A DNA stretch of 64,000 bases, taken from positions 124,001 through 188,000 of the forward strand of contig NZ_VTLB01000004.1 of NCBI RefSeq assembly GCF_020514235.1. The letters are read 5' to 3'. Shown here in pieces: positions 1 to 9,220 of the stretch. Within the stretch, counting starts at the first letter, position 1. Each line of letters begins with the position of its first letter. The DNA is from Synechococcus sp. MU1617. GTDB taxonomy: Bacteria; Cyanobacteriota; Cyanobacteriia; PCC-6307; Cyanobiaceae. Made by a program: the position numbers and the translations under genes. The notes beneath the pieces are model-generated. The model had not been told where the DNA came from, made no database searches, and saw nothing but the letters and a program-made list of their open reading frames with translations.

Positions 1-559
1 TGCCACTGCGCAGCCGATGCACCCAATCGCGGGCGTATGGGCCGCTGATCCATTGGCTGGCCCCATTGGGCAAAGCGGTGCGGCCGTCCAAGCTCATGGC
101 CCACTTCAGAATCCCGAACGGGCGGCCGGTACGAACGCGGTGCAGGAAAGCCCGGTTCTGCTGGCGGGCCTCCTCGCGCAGCACACCACTGATCACCTCC
201 AGACCCGCCTCACGCAGCTGACGAATGCCGCCCCCATCCACTCGGGGGTCCGGGTCCTCCAGAGCGATCACAACCCTACGAATGCCCGCCTGAAGCACCG
301 CCTCACTGCAAGGGGGCGTGCGGCCGTGGTGGCAACAGGGTTCCAGGGTGACCACAAGGGTTCCGTCTCGGGCCGCATCCCCGGCCTGCCGCAACGCACC
401 CACCTCGGCATGGGCGGCACCGGCCCGCGCGTGAAAGCCGTCGCCAACAAGGCGCCCATCGCGATCAAGAACCACGGCCCCCACGAGAGGGTTGGGACTG
501 GTGTGTCCTTCAGCTAGGGCGGCCAGGGCCAGGGCTCGCCGCATCCAGAGCTCCCACAT
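1..559 (-). CDS. ribD: Riboflavin biosynthesis deaminase/reductase RibD (3' part cut by window edge)
   Basis: RibD deaminates the pyrimidine intermediate of riboflavin synthesis and then reduces its ribosyl chain. The visible 186 residues hold the whole deaminase domain: the zinc-site HAE motif near residue 55 and the PCCHHGRTPPC motif near residue 78. After that comes the start of the reductase domain (ILKWAMSLDGRTALPNG). The rest lies outside the window. The ATG at 559 overlaps the stop of the upstream DUF3122 gene (ATGA), so the two are probably translated together. A second in-frame ATG at 544 has a GGGAG sequence just upstream and is a possible alternative start. Family assignment is clear; only the C-terminus is missing. 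Confidence 0.95.
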   Translation of the reverse strand, partial: MWELWMRRALALAALAEGHTSPNPLVGAVVLDRDGRLVGDGFHARAGAAHAEVGALRQAGDAARDGTLVVTLEPCCHHGRTPPCSEAVLQAGIRRVVIALEDPDPRVDGGGIRQLREAGLEVISGVLREEARQQNRAFLHRVRTGRPFGILKWAMSLDGRTALPNGASQWISGPYARDWVHRLRSG

Positions 560-1047
560 CAGCTGAGAGGCAACTCCTGCAGCGAGCGCCATTCCCCGAC
601 GACATATGGAGGGATCGGCAACTCAGTGAACACACCCGGCAACGCCAAGCGCAGCGGTCGGTTGTTGCTGAGATCGTTCAGCAAGGGATCAAGGGCAAAT
701 TCAGCCGCTGCGTCGCGGCCATCGGTGGCCAGCACCGAATTGGCCAAGGTGATGTCGTCCAGCTGCCATTCGCGGCGACCCGCCAACACCTGGAGGGTCA
801 CCGGATGATCAAGCCTCAGCTTTCCGGGATAGCCCACCACGCGCAGCACCACCGGCTGGCCTGGAGGGCCTTCGCGGTAGGCCACCGCCTGCCAGCTGTC
901 GTAATCGAGATCCCGCAGACTCTCAAGCGAACGAACCATGGCGACGCCTGCCTCACTCTCATGCTGGTGCACCTGGGCCCAGGCCATGCCCGGCGTAAGC
1001 AGCAAGAGCCCAAGGGCGGCCATGAAACAGCAGAGCAAACGGCGCAT
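559..1047 (-). CDS. DUF3122 domain protein, secreted
   Basis: A 162-residue protein of the cyanobacterial DUF3122 family, function unknown. It begins with a clear signal peptide (hydrophobic stretch ending AWA near residue 24), so it is expected in the periplasm or thylakoid lumen. The mature part looks like a compact beta-rich domain with no catalytic motif that I recognise. Its stop codon overlaps the ribD start by four bases (ATGA), giving a two-gene operon. The promoter should lie in the 71-base gap to the divergent AraC-type gene. Family naming rests on sequence resemblance only. Confidence 0.8.
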   Translation of the reverse strand: MRRLLCCFMAALGLLLLTPGMAWAQVHQHESEAGVAMVRSLESLRDLDYDSWQAVAYREGPPGQPVVLRVVGYPGKLRLDHPVTLQVLAGRREWQLDDITLANSVLATDGRDAAAEFALDPLLNDLSNNRPLRLALPGVFTELPIPPYVVGEWRSLQELPLS

Positions 1048-1118
1048 GGGGAGGACGACAGTCCGCGAATTCTCACAACAAAACTGTCCTTCAGAGGATT
1101 TTCACTGAGAATTAATAA

Positions 1119-2099
1119 ATGGAGGTTGCTTTTAATTCGGCTCTGGGCCTTAGCGCCACCCTGGAAAGGGTTGGCTTCGAGATGGGTGTCGCCCAATTGA
1201 GCCGCGGCACTCTCCATGGCGTCGTTCGCCTGGGTGGATCGAAGCAGCTGCCGGTCTTGTCGATCCAGACCAATCAAGACCTGGTGCTTCACGGCAACCG
1301 ACGGCCTGGGGTCTTGCCCTTCACCTTGAACATCTCCGACCAGCAACCAGTGGTTCGCGGAGAAGAAACGCATCAGGGCTCTCTGCATGGGTTCCATGCA
1401 GGACTGAGCGACGTCTTTTTCCAGCTTCCCGCAGGAGCCCACATCCAAGCGGCGCTTGTCTCGCAAACGCGGTTTGAACAGCTCGCCACCGCCACCGGTG
1501 ATCACCAGACGCTGGATGTGATCCACAGATCCAACTCCGCCAACCTTCATCCCCAGCGGTTTAAAGAAATCAGCGCATTGATCCAGGCCCAGCTGATGGG
1601 AGGGGGCCAGGATGATCTGGTGGAAGTGGCGGCGCTGGAGGCCTTGTCACCCCATCATCTGCAGGGAACAGCCAGTGGTGACCTCGGCGTGAGAGCTGGG
1701 CTGATGAAAGATCTGATCGCTTGGGGGTTCGAGAACACCGGCCAAGCGATCACCCTGGACGACCTGTGCACGACGATCTTCGCCTCACGCTCCGCAATCG
1801 TTCACCACTGCCGTCAGACCTTCGGCACTGGCCCAATGGCTCTGCTCAAACAGATCCGGCTCAGCCAGGTGCATCACGCCCTCAGCTCCCCAGAGGTGCA
1901 GCACGCCATTGGCTGCTACACCGTGCAGGCGATTGCCTCACATCACGGCTTTCAGAGCCGCAATCACTTCGCCCGGGATTACCGCAACCAATTCGGCGAA
2001 TCCCCAAGCGCCACACTTCAACGGGCATCCGCTCCCGGGATCAGCGTCCAATCGGTCTCCGTGGCCCAGAGCCCCCAGATGGCCATGGCTCTGAGGTAG
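1119..2099 (+). CDS. AraC-family transcriptional regulator
   Basis: A 326-residue protein whose last 110 or so residues form an AraC/XylS double helix-turn-helix. The signs are DDLCTTIFASRSAIVHHCRQ for the first helix-turn-helix, then QAIASHHGFQSRNHFARDYR with the usual F-x-R-x-Y-R-x-x-F-G-x-S-P ending. The N-terminal 200 residues are an unrecognised sensor-type domain, so the ligand is unknown. It is divergent from the DUF3122-ribD operon. Its 3' end overlaps the convergent GH116 gene by 82 bases. Both frames look genuinely coding there, because the AraC domain ends before the overlap and the GH116 protein needs its C-terminus. Confidence 0.85.
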   Translation: MEVAFNSALGLSATLERVGFEMGVAQLSRGTLHGVVRLGGSKQLPVLSIQTNQDLVLHGNRRPGVLPFTLNISDQQPVVRGEETHQGSLHGFHAGLSDVFFQLPAGAHIQAALVSQTRFEQLATATGDHQTLDVIHRSNSANLHPQRFKEISALIQAQLMGGGQDDLVEVAALEALSPHHLQGTASGDLGVRAGLMKDLIAWGFENTGQAITLDDLCTTIFASRSAIVHHCRQTFGTGPMALLKQIRLSQVHHALSSPEVQHAIGCYTVQAIASHHGFQSRNHFARDYRNQFGESPSATLQRASAPGISVQSVSVAQSPQMAMALR

Positions 2100-4516
2100 T
2101 GACAGGCCCGGTAGGTGTTCACCGCGGTAATCGCCTCAGGGGTGCGGAACTGCAGACCACCGGAATACACCTGCTCAACAACGGCTGAGCAGATCGCTTC
2201 CGCCGTCTGCTTCTCTCCCATCAACCGGTAATAACTGGCAATCCCGAAGTTGATCCCCGTCCACACCTCCAGGGGATGGGTGCCATTGGGATCCAAGGGG
2301 GTTCCATCACGGCGCAGGCCATTGGCCACGCCCAGGCAGCCGCCATCAAAGGCTTCAAAGCAGGCCTCCTTAACGGCCTTCAAGGTGCTGCGGCTGTTGG
2401 CATCACTCACCACCGGCGGCAGGCCCAACAGCCGTGCGTAGAAATCGCCGCAGAGCTGATCAGCCATCACCACTGGCGTGCCGCTCTCGGCATCGATGTC
2501 GTAGTACTCGCCATTCCAGAGCAACTTGTCGAAATTGCCCCGGGATTGCTCGAGCCAACCGCTGAATTCCTTCTGCTCGGCTGAGGTGTCGAGCCCAGTC
2601 CTGAGCTGAAGGGTCTGGGCAATGGCAAGAGCAGCCTCCAGTGCAGCGACCCAGAGGGCACCGCAGTAAGCACTTACCCCCTTCAAGGGCCAGTCGTCGA
2701 AGGTCTGATCCGGGGCACCGCCGTTGTCGGGCAGCCCGTCATTGTTGACATCAAAAGTTTTGAGGTAGCGCAGGGCCTCCACGGCCGCCGGCCAGCAGTC
2801 GGCGAGGAAGCGGATGTCTTTACCGCTGGGAGCCAGCTTGAAGGTTCGCCACACCTGCAGCACAAAATCACTACCGAGATCCTTCCAGAGGTTGCAGTCC
2901 TGATAAGCGGTGTAGTTGGTCGCATCCCAGGGGATCTCGTTGGGAGCCCCCAGGTCATGGGGGGTGGCTCCTTTCACCTTGCGATCAGCCTCCACCCGGC
3001 CCTTGCCCTGGGTGAAGTACCAGCCAATCGGACGCTGGGCGGCGTCCGCCGCCGGAATCGCCCGGGCAAAGCTGCGCAACACGGCCTTGTCGAGTTCGGG
3101 CCAGAGCTGCAACAGAGCAAAGGATCCGTAGAGACGAACATCGAGGCTTTCGTACCAGGCGTAGTCGAGGCACTCCAAAACGCCGAAGCGGCCGTGGGGA
3201 TCGTCGGCTGAGGCCGCACTCCAGAGGCTGCCGCCACTGCAAAGGTCGTAGAGCTCATTGAACAAAGCCATCCGCAGCGGTTCCGGCAGGTCTTCGCGTT
3301 GCAGTACCGGCTGCTGCCAGGCCTCGATCTGCTGGCGCCAACTGCGCCAGTCGCGCAGCGCTTCAGCGGCAATGGCAACCGCCTGGTTGGCATTTGCGCC
3401 AAAGAAGTCGGTGTAGCGGCGCAGAGCCTGGCTGCCGGTGGCAAAGGCCGTCACTGGCAGGTCCCAGCTGATCACCAGCGGAATCTCAATGCTCTGCCCA
3501 GGGGCCAGCTGACACTGAACCGCCAGCGCAGCACTGAGTGGATCATCCACTCCACTGCGTCGATCGTTGTTGCTCTCGGGGATCGAACCATCATTACTGA
3601 AGCTGTCCCAGAGCTCACGGCCATCACCGCTGGGATTCCAGCGGCTGCAGCGCTGGATGGTCACACCGGGCTGCTCAGCCGTGGCAATGCACCACTGGCC
3701 CTCACCTTCAGCAACGGGCTCGGAGACGTTGCCCTCTAGCACCACTCCTTTGAGGGAGCCATCGTCGATGCAACGGTTTCGCTGGCCGGTAGTGGTGCCG
3801 ATGGCCGGGGCGTAGTTGTGCTCCGGGCTGCCGTCATCGCGGAAGTGAACCTCGGCCGAGGCATCGGTGTTGGTGAACCAGCCGGTGGTGTTGCGCCAAC
3901 TCAGCAACAACGACAAATCCAAAGGCTGGTCGGTGGGATTACGCAGCGTCCAGATGAACACTGCCACCGGGTAGCTGGTGCGCTGATAATCACCCGGGAG
4001 GATCGGGCTGAAGGCCTCACAACGCACCTCGGCGTCATACACACCCTCATAGCTCGTCCAGCTGATTGGATAGCGGGCGGCATAGGTGCCGGTGCTGCGA
4101 TCCGCCGTGCTGGCTGGGTACCACTCCCAGGCCTTCAGCGGCTGGCCGCCCTGCGGACGCGAGGCATCCCGATCCGGCTGAACCGCCAAAGCGTGGGCGC
4201 GCTTGCCGCAGCCATTCCCCTCAAACAGAGCGAACTGGCAATCGGGCAGCACACCAAACCAGTGCTCGCCGCCATCAAGGTGCCAGAGGTTGATGTTGCC
4301 GTCGGGCGCCCGCCCGAAGCACCCGGCCCCGAACCCCCCAAGCGGCATGCCGTGGTTGGGGCCGTCGTCGAGGTTGCTGGCATAGCGAACCGTGTAGGGC
4401 TTGTCCCAGCCCAGGCCGAAGGGGCGAATCCAGGATGCCTCCGGTGGCTGCCATCGCTTGGCTTGCTTACCGCGGCCCAGCAGGGAGTTCAGAGCAGACC
4501 AACCGAACGAAGCCAT
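2018..4516 (-). CDS. GH116 family beta-glucosidase (GBA2-like glucosylceramidase family)
   Basis: An 832-residue protein resembling the non-lysosomal glucosylceramidase/GH116 family, which hydrolyses beta-glucosides and related linkages. The N-terminal half is the beta-sandwich domain and the C-terminal half the (alpha/alpha)6 barrel. The expected nucleophile Glu sits in GVLECLDYAWYE (about residue 448) and the acid/base Asp in GAPDQTFDDW (about residue 604), with the family landmark SAYCGALW after it. No signal peptide is evident, so it is probably cytoplasmic. The substrate cannot be read from sequence. A sulfotransferase gene lies upstream on the same strand, but there is no proof of a shared pathway. 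Confidence 0.9.
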   Translation of the reverse strand: MASFGWSALNSLLGRGKQAKRWQPPEASWIRPFGLGWDKPYTVRYASNLDDGPNHGMPLGGFGAGCFGRAPDGNINLWHLDGGEHWFGVLPDCQFALFEGNGCGKRAHALAVQPDRDASRPQGGQPLKAWEWYPASTADRSTGTYAARYPISWTSYEGVYDAEVRCEAFSPILPGDYQRTSYPVAVFIWTLRNPTDQPLDLSLLLSWRNTTGWFTNTDASAEVHFRDDGSPEHNYAPAIGTTTGQRNRCIDDGSLKGVVLEGNVSEPVAEGEGQWCIATAEQPGVTIQRCSRWNPSGDGRELWDSFSNDGSIPESNNDRRSGVDDPLSAALAVQCQLAPGQSIEIPLVISWDLPVTAFATGSQALRRYTDFFGANANQAVAIAAEALRDWRSWRQQIEAWQQPVLQREDLPEPLRMALFNELYDLCSGGSLWSAASADDPHGRFGVLECLDYAWYESLDVRLYGSFALLQLWPELDKAVLRSFARAIPAADAAQRPIGWYFTQGKGRVEADRKVKGATPHDLGAPNEIPWDATNYTAYQDCNLWKDLGSDFVLQVWRTFKLAPSGKDIRFLADCWPAAVEALRYLKTFDVNNDGLPDNGGAPDQTFDDWPLKGVSAYCGALWVAALEAALAIAQTLQLRTGLDTSAEQKEFSGWLEQSRGNFDKLLWNGEYYDIDAESGTPVVMADQLCGDFYARLLGLPPVVSDANSRSTLKAVKEACFEAFDGGCLGVANGLRRDGTPLDPNGTHPLEVWTGINFGIASYYRLMGEKQTAEAICSAVVEQVYSGGLQFRTPEAITAVNTYRACHYLRAMAIWGLWATETDWTLIPGADAR

Positions 4517-4575
4517 GCAGGGGCCGAGAGTCGCCCCAGATTGCCAGGTTTGGCGCGATCAGCCAGCCGTTGAGA

Positions 4576-4818
4576 TCAGCCTGCAGACAATGGTGAGGGA
4601 TTGTCCTCGGCATCCAGCAGGGCATCCAAGGTGACCGCCGTGCGGACCAAGGCCTGATAGCGATGCAGACTCCTGCGGTTCTGATCCAGCCAACGGCCGG
4701 GGGCCGTCCCCTCCAGGTCGGGCTGATCGGGATCGAGCAGGGGCAGATCGTCCTGCTGCGCAATCAGAGCAATCACAAGATCGTGCAATCGTTGACGGCG
4801 ATCGTGGGCTGGGGTCAT
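4576..4818 (-). CDS. Small hypothetical protein coupled to the sulfotransferase gene
   Basis: An 80-residue charged protein with no membrane segment or recognised domain. Its ATG (4816-4818) overlaps the stop of the sulfotransferase gene in an ATGA arrangement, which supports translation from the same transcript. The N-terminal half is helical and rich in Asp, Arg and Gln. I do not recognise a family. The overlap is the main reason to accept it as a gene. Confidence 0.6.
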   Translation of the reverse strand: MTPAHDRRQRLHDLVIALIAQQDDLPLLDPDQPDLEGTAPGRWLDQNRRSLHRYQALVRTAVTLDALLDAEDNPSPLSAG

Positions 4819-5888
4819 GCCTCCTCCATCAGGTCGTTCAGGCGCTGTTGCGCTGATAAGGGCAGGGTCACCGGATCAGCGGTGTAGCTACGGGCCTGGG
4901 CAATCCGAGCCTGCAGCGGAGCCTGCGCCACCGACCAGCTGCTGAGCCCGAGTTCGTCATAGATCCGTCTCACCGCAACGAGGGGTTGGCGAATCAAGGC
5001 CTCATAGGGCAGCTCAACCATCTGCCCCGCAGGGATCCGATGCCGAGAGGCCTCAAAGGCATCAAGCAGCTGGCCATGGGCCGCCACCGTTTCCTCCACC
5101 TGGGTGACAGCATCAGGCAGGGGCTGGAGTCCCACCAAAGCGCCCAACCGCTGCTTCACCTGAACCAGCGAGCGGATCGAGGCCTGCGGATCACGGCGCA
5201 ACAGAACAAAGCGCGCCTTAGGGAAGTGGCGCAGCACCAGCTCCACCCGAGCGGAATGGGCGCTGTTCTTGATCAGCAGTCCCGTCTTTCCCTTGCCGTC
5301 ATGGAGCCAGGAGAGCTTGGTGAAGTGCAGCCACTGCCGCTCGAAAGCACCGGACGAACCCAGAACATTGCGTCGGAAAAACCAGGGATAGGCCAGGGGA
5401 AAAGCCATGCCCGCCATGTTGGTATCCATGGTGAGTCGGGCCAGCCCGAGCTCATCCTCCTGGGGGTCGTCCGGCCCCCACGGCACTGCATCAATCGGCC
5501 GCTGCTGCGTCATCAAGGCTTTGAGTGCCGAACGAATCCAGGGTTTGAGCAGCAACGCCACCTGCGGCGCCATGGTCAGCGAATTGCGTGCCGTCGCCAG
5601 TGTTGGGTCGCAGGCCAGCAACTGATGCAGATAGGTGGTGCCACTGCGCCAGTGGCCAATCACCACGATCGGGTCGTCTGGAAGTTCGACCTTCTGCAAC
5701 CGGCGAGCAAACAGCCAGGACTGAACCCAAGCCAGGGGCTCCACCAGCAGCCCACTGAGTCCCATCACCAGGCTCACCCTCCAGCAGGAGAGGGCCGGAC
5801 GACGAAGCTGCAAACCTCGAAGCAGCACCGCAGGTCGCACAAAGCCTCCCGCCACCAAGCGATCGACCAGCAAAGCCCCCCGTCCCAT
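4815..5888 (-). CDS. Sulfotransferase family protein
   Basis: A 357-residue PAPS-dependent sulfotransferase-like protein. The 5'-phosphosulfate loop is VVIGHWRSGTTYLHQLL near residue 75, and the 3'-phosphate region is ARFVLLRRDPQASIRSL near residue 220. The acceptor is unknown. The open frame continues upstream to 6059, but that part runs back into the divergent cobL gene and is low-quality Arg/Pro-rich sequence. The ATG at 5888 (MGRGALLVDRLVAGG) is the sensible start and leaves a 32-base divergent gap. It is followed directly by the overlapping small gene at 4576-4818. Confidence 0.85.
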   Translation of the reverse strand: MGRGALLVDRLVAGGFVRPAVLLRGLQLRRPALSCWRVSLVMGLSGLLVEPLAWVQSWLFARRLQKVELPDDPIVVIGHWRSGTTYLHQLLACDPTLATARNSLTMAPQVALLLKPWIRSALKALMTQQRPIDAVPWGPDDPQEDELGLARLTMDTNMAGMAFPLAYPWFFRRNVLGSSGAFERQWLHFTKLSWLHDGKGKTGLLIKNSAHSARVELVLRHFPKARFVLLRRDPQASIRSLVQVKQRLGALVGLQPLPDAVTQVEETVAAHGQLLDAFEASRHRIPAGQMVELPYEALIRQPLVAVRRIYDELGLSSWSVAQAPLQARIAQARSYTADPVTLPLSAQQRLNDLMEEA

Positions 5889-5920
5889 GGCCCCACAAAC
5901 CCTCACACCAGAATGACGGG

Positions 5921-7180
5921 ATGATCGATGTGATCGGCACCGACGCCGGGGCTCCCTCCTCGTTGCCCGTTCCGCAGCAGACGTTGCTGCAGGCTGCGGA
6001 GGTGATTGCTGCGCCGCAGCGGTTGCAAGCTGCTCTGCAGGCCTGGCTGGGGGACGCACGCCCAGAACTCATCAGAAGCGATGACCCGCGGGCTCTGGCG
6101 GACGCTCTGCAATCACGGCCTTCGGATCAGCCTGTGGTGGTGCTCGCCAGCGGCGACCCGCTCTGGTTCGGCCTGGGTCGCATTCTCTGCGATCGCATCG
6201 GTGTAAAGCGGCTGCGGTTTCATCCCGCCCCCACATCGCTGCAGTTGGCCTTCGCCCGCATCGGTCGCCCCTGGCAGGACGCCGACTGGGTGAGCCTGCA
6301 CGGACGGAACCCCGAAATACTTGCCAGCGCCTTGCAGAAACGACCGGCGGCCCTGGCGGTGCTCACGGACCCAAACCAGGGGGGCGCCAGCAGCGTGCAG
6401 CGGATGTTGCGCAGCAGTGGCCTGGAGACCAGCACGGATCTGTGGCTCTGTGAAAACCTCGGGCATGCCGATGAGCGGGTTCAGCTGATCACCCCCGGCA
6501 CCGCATTACCAGCAGATCTGCATCCGCTGCTGATTGCGCTACTGATCGCCCGAGAACCTGTCGCACAAGATCCCCATCAGCTGCCGTTGTTCGGGCTCGA
6601 TGACGGGCTCTACCTGCAGCACAGCGACCACCCCGGACTGATGACCAAGCGGGAGGTGCGCATCCAACTACTGGCCGAACTCGCCCTGCCAAAGCAGGGC
6701 GTGCTCTGGGATCTGGGGGCCGGCACCGGTAGCGTCGGCCTTGAAGCCCTGCGCCTGCGCCCTGAGCTGCAACTGCTGGCAGTGGAACGCCGCGCCGGCG
6801 GCGCGCAACTGATCCAGCGCAATGCGCAACGGCTCGGGGTTAACCCCGCAGCGGTGCTGGAAACCGACGCCACCGCGGTACTGAACGGCGGGCTCCCCAG
6901 CCATCTCAGCCAGCCCGATCGGGTTTTGCTTGGAGGCGGTGGCGCCCAACGCGAACGCTTGCTGCAAGACGTTCTGGCACGGCTGCGGTCTGGTGGCGTT
7001 GTGGTGATCCCCCTGGCGAGCATTGAGGCATTGGCCAACGTTCGACCACTGCTCGAAAATGCCGGATTGGCGGTGCGCGTACAGCAACTGCAAGCCTGGC
7101 GTGGACAACCGCTGGGGGATGGCACGCGCCTGGCTCCGATGAACCCCACGTTGATCGTGACGGGAACGAAGCCGGCTTAA
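5921..7180 (+). CDS. cobL: Precorrin-6Y C5,15-methyltransferase (CbiE-CbiT fusion)
   Basis: A 419-residue two-domain corrin methyltransferase of (pseudo)cobalamin synthesis. It methylates C5 and C15 and decarboxylates the acetate side chain. Residues 1-200 are the CbiE tetrapyrrole methylase domain (VVVLASGDPLWFGLGR). Residues 215-419 are CbiT with a Rossmann SAM site (VLWDLGAGTGSVGLEALRL). The GGGGAQRERLL segment matches the CbiT core. It is transcribed alone, divergent from the sulfotransferase and convergent with the DUF192 gene 7 bases downstream. No B12 riboswitch was evident in the very short upstream gap. Confidence 0.93.
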   Translation: MIDVIGTDAGAPSSLPVPQQTLLQAAEVIAAPQRLQAALQAWLGDARPELIRSDDPRALADALQSRPSDQPVVVLASGDPLWFGLGRILCDRIGVKRLRFHPAPTSLQLAFARIGRPWQDADWVSLHGRNPEILASALQKRPAALAVLTDPNQGGASSVQRMLRSSGLETSTDLWLCENLGHADERVQLITPGTALPADLHPLLIALLIAREPVAQDPHQLPLFGLDDGLYLQHSDHPGLMTKREVRIQLLAELALPKQGVLWDLGAGTGSVGLEALRLRPELQLLAVERRAGGAQLIQRNAQRLGVNPAAVLETDATAVLNGGLPSHLSQPDRVLLGGGGAQRERLLQDVLARLRSGGVVVIPLASIEALANVRPLLENAGLAVRVQQLQAWRGQPLGDGTRLAPMNPTLIVTGTKPA

Positions 7181-7187
7181 GGCGGCT

Positions 7188-7637
7188 TCACTCCGAAGGC
7201 GTGAGCGGAGCAATTCGAACCGGATCGCCGATGGCAATCCCAAGCCGCTCCGCCTCCCCGGCACCGATTTCAATCACTGCATCAACGAAATCAGCCCGTC
7301 CATTGCCATCCGCATCGGCGGCGTAGGAGCGACAGGGCAGCGCAGCGCAGGTTGGAACGGCACGCACCAAATCGAGCACCCGCCCATCGCGCACAAAGAT
7401 CATGTCCAAAGGAGCGAGGGTGTTGAACATCCAGAAGCGCTGCGGCTGCGGGGTGGAGAAGGGAAACCACATCCCGCGCAAGGGCGACAGGGCCGGCCGC
7501 TGCATCAACCCCAGCCGCTGCTGCTCCGGAGTGCGGGCTACCTCGAGATCAATGCAACGCTGCTGGTCCACGCACCAGCGGGCAGCAACCGAGAGCCACT
7601 GCGGAGGCGGCTCAGGGGGTAGAGCATCCATAGCCAC
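7188..7637 (-). CDS. DUF192 domain protein
   Basis: A 149-residue protein of the DUF192 family, function unknown. The family motif is visible: RTPEQQRLGLMQRPALSP followed by GMWFPF and FWMFNTLAPLDMIFV. No export signal is clear. A GTG at 7637 lies immediately after the stop of the response-regulator gene, and an ATG at 7631 is an equally possible start. It is the last gene of the nadK-regulator-DUF192 operon. Confidence 0.88.
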   Translation of the reverse strand: MAMDALPPEPPPQWLSVAARWCVDQQRCIDLEVARTPEQQRLGLMQRPALSPLRGMWFPFSTPQPQRFWMFNTLAPLDMIFVRDGRVLDLVRAVPTCAALPCRSYAADADGNGRADFVDAVIEIGAGEAERLGIAIGDPVRIAPLTPSE

Positions 7638-8315
7638 TCAAACCTCCGGCATCAACTGGCCGAGGCAGTACCCCCGGCCGCGCACGGTGTGGAGCAAACG
7701 GCGCTCACCACCGGCCTCCAGCTTCTGACGCAAGTAGCGCACATACACCTCAACAACATTGCTGCTGGAGCTCTCCCCCTGCCACACCTCCTGAAGCAAA
7801 AGCTCGCGGCTCAACACCTGGCCCCGCCTTCGCAACAACACCTGCAACAGCATGAATTCCCGGGCTGTTAAAGCCACAACACGTTCTCCCCGCTGCACCG
7901 TTCGGGTGGTGGGATCGACGCTGAGATCGTCGAGCTGAAGCAGCGCCGGTCGCTGACCTGACCGCTGTTGAATCGTGCGGTGCAAGCGCAAACGCAACAA
8001 CAGGTCGCTGGGCCCGATCTCCGAAAGCCAGAAATCGTCGGCGCCGGTTCCCAGGCAGGCGGCGCGGGCCTCAACGCTGTCCCGTTCCAGGTCCAACAGG
8101 ATCGGCATACCTCCGAAACGGCTGCGCAGGTCTTGAATCAATACGGCCTGATCGGCCGCCAGCACAGCAGCCACAGGCGATTCACCCGGTTCAGGGGCAT
8201 GGGCCGAGGGACCTGCACTAAGCCAATCGAGGGTGGCGTAGCCCGATGCGGCTAGTCGGGGCGCCAGGGACACAGCCGCAGGACCTGCCAGCAGCAACAG
8301 GGGATCAGCGTTCAT
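7638..8315 (-). CDS. OmpR-type winged-helix response regulator with degenerate receiver
   Basis: A 225-residue protein. The C-terminal part from about residue 125 is a clear OmpR/PhoB winged-helix DNA-binding domain ([20 protein letters not shown], then [14 protein letters not shown] and [11 protein letters not shown]). The N-terminal receiver-like domain lacks the expected pattern. No Asp stands at the end of beta-3 in the usual LLDLxLP context, and the conserved Lys of beta-5 is replaced in [14 protein letters not shown]. Phosphorylation-independent control is therefore likely, though this is inferred from sequence. The ATG at 8315 overlaps the nadK stop (ATGA); the longer in-frame start at 8351 would run into nadK. 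Confidence 0.88.
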   Translation of the reverse strand: MNADPLLLLAGPAAVSLAPRLAASGYATLDWLSAGPSAHAPEPGESPVAAVLAADQAVLIQDLRSRFGGMPILLDLERDSVEARAACLGTGADDFWLSEIGPSDLLLRLRLHRTIQQRSGQRPALLQLDDLSVDPTTRTVQRGERVVALTAREFMLLQVLLRRRGQVLSRELLLQEVWQGESSSSNVVEVYVRYLRQKLEAGGERRLLHTVRGRGYCLGQLMPEV

Positions 8316-9220
8316 TCCCGCTCGGGCTTGGCGATGTGGGGCAGACCCCATCCGAGCTTGTTGCGAAGCACCTGGAAGAACTCATGGTCAGCGAGACGAA
8401 CAAACCGCACGGGGTGATCGCTGCGACGGATTAGCACCCGATCTTCCGGCCAGACATAGCAACCAGCACTGCCGTCCACCACCATCATCAGGCGCTCTGG
8501 AGTGGCGGGAAACACCGTGACAGGCTCACGGTCACTGAACACCAAGGCGCGGGAGGCCAAGGAATGGGGTGCGATCGGGGTGAGTTGCAGCACCGGACAA
8601 TCCGGCGTGATCACTGGCCCACCGGAGCTGAGGGCATAGGCCGTTGATCCCGTCGGCGTGGAGAGGATCACACCATCGGCAGCGATGTCCACCGGGGCAT
8701 GGCGGCCGATGGCGATCTCGAAGTGACACATGCTGGTGAGCGGCTCACGGTGCAGTGCCATTTCGTTGAGGGACAAAGCCTCCCAGCGGCGCTGATCGCC
8801 CCGCATCACACTCACCACGAGGTTGCAACGTTCCTCGATCGTCCATTGCTGCGTGAGCACCACATCGAGGGCCCGGTCCAGATCATCGAGATAGGCCTCG
8901 GCCAAAAACCCCAGATGGCCGGTGTTGATCGTGAGAATCGGAATCCCAACAGGGGCGGTCTGACGCGCTGCAGAAAGCACCGTGCCATCCCCCCCCAACA
9001 CGATGGCCAACACCATCGATTGGTCGAAACCCTTTGGCACACAGGCGCTGTAGCCCCGAAGCCGCAGGTGCTGATCGGGGTTGGCAAAGCCCACCATGCC
9101 CCCGGAGCTGCTGGCCCGCTCCACGGCATGGCCGGCTGCCTCCAGACGCTGCTGAATCGTGTCCGCGGTCTGAACCGCGAGCGGCTTGCCGTCATTGACG
9201 ATCAGTCCAATGCGGGGCAC
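8312..9220 (-). CDS. nadK: NAD kinase
   Basis: ATP-dependent NAD kinase, which makes NADP, about 302 residues. The family marks are the [11 protein letters not shown] motif near residue 80, the [10 protein letters not shown] motif, and the Gly-rich region [22 protein letters not shown]. The GTG at 9220 gives the usual N-terminus [12 protein letters not shown] and has AGGCGG just upstream. A TTG at 9232 is possible but adds four residues foreign to the family. It is first in an operon with the degenerate response regulator and the DUF192 gene. It marks the left edge of the accessory envelope block. Confidence 0.95.
   Translation of the reverse strand: MPRIGLIVNDGKPLAVQTADTIQQRLEAAGHAVERASSSGGMVGFANPDQHLRLRGYSACVPKGFDQSMVLAIVLGGDGTVLSAARQTAPVGIPILTINTGHLGFLAEAYLDDLDRALDVVLTQQWTIEERCNLVVSVMRGDQRRWEALSLNEMALHREPLTSMCHFEIAIGRHAPVDIAADGVILSTPTGSTAYALSSGGPVITPDCPVLQLTPIAPHSLASRALVFSDREPVTVFPATPERLMMVVDGSAGCYVWPEDRVLIRRSDHPVRFVRLADHEFFQVLRNKLGWGLPHIAKPERE

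Noticed and set aside
816-1550. 244-residue minus-strand frame opposite the AraC gene
   Set aside because: Runs through the DUF3122 gene in another frame and lies antisense to a convincing AraC protein; its translation has no domain character.
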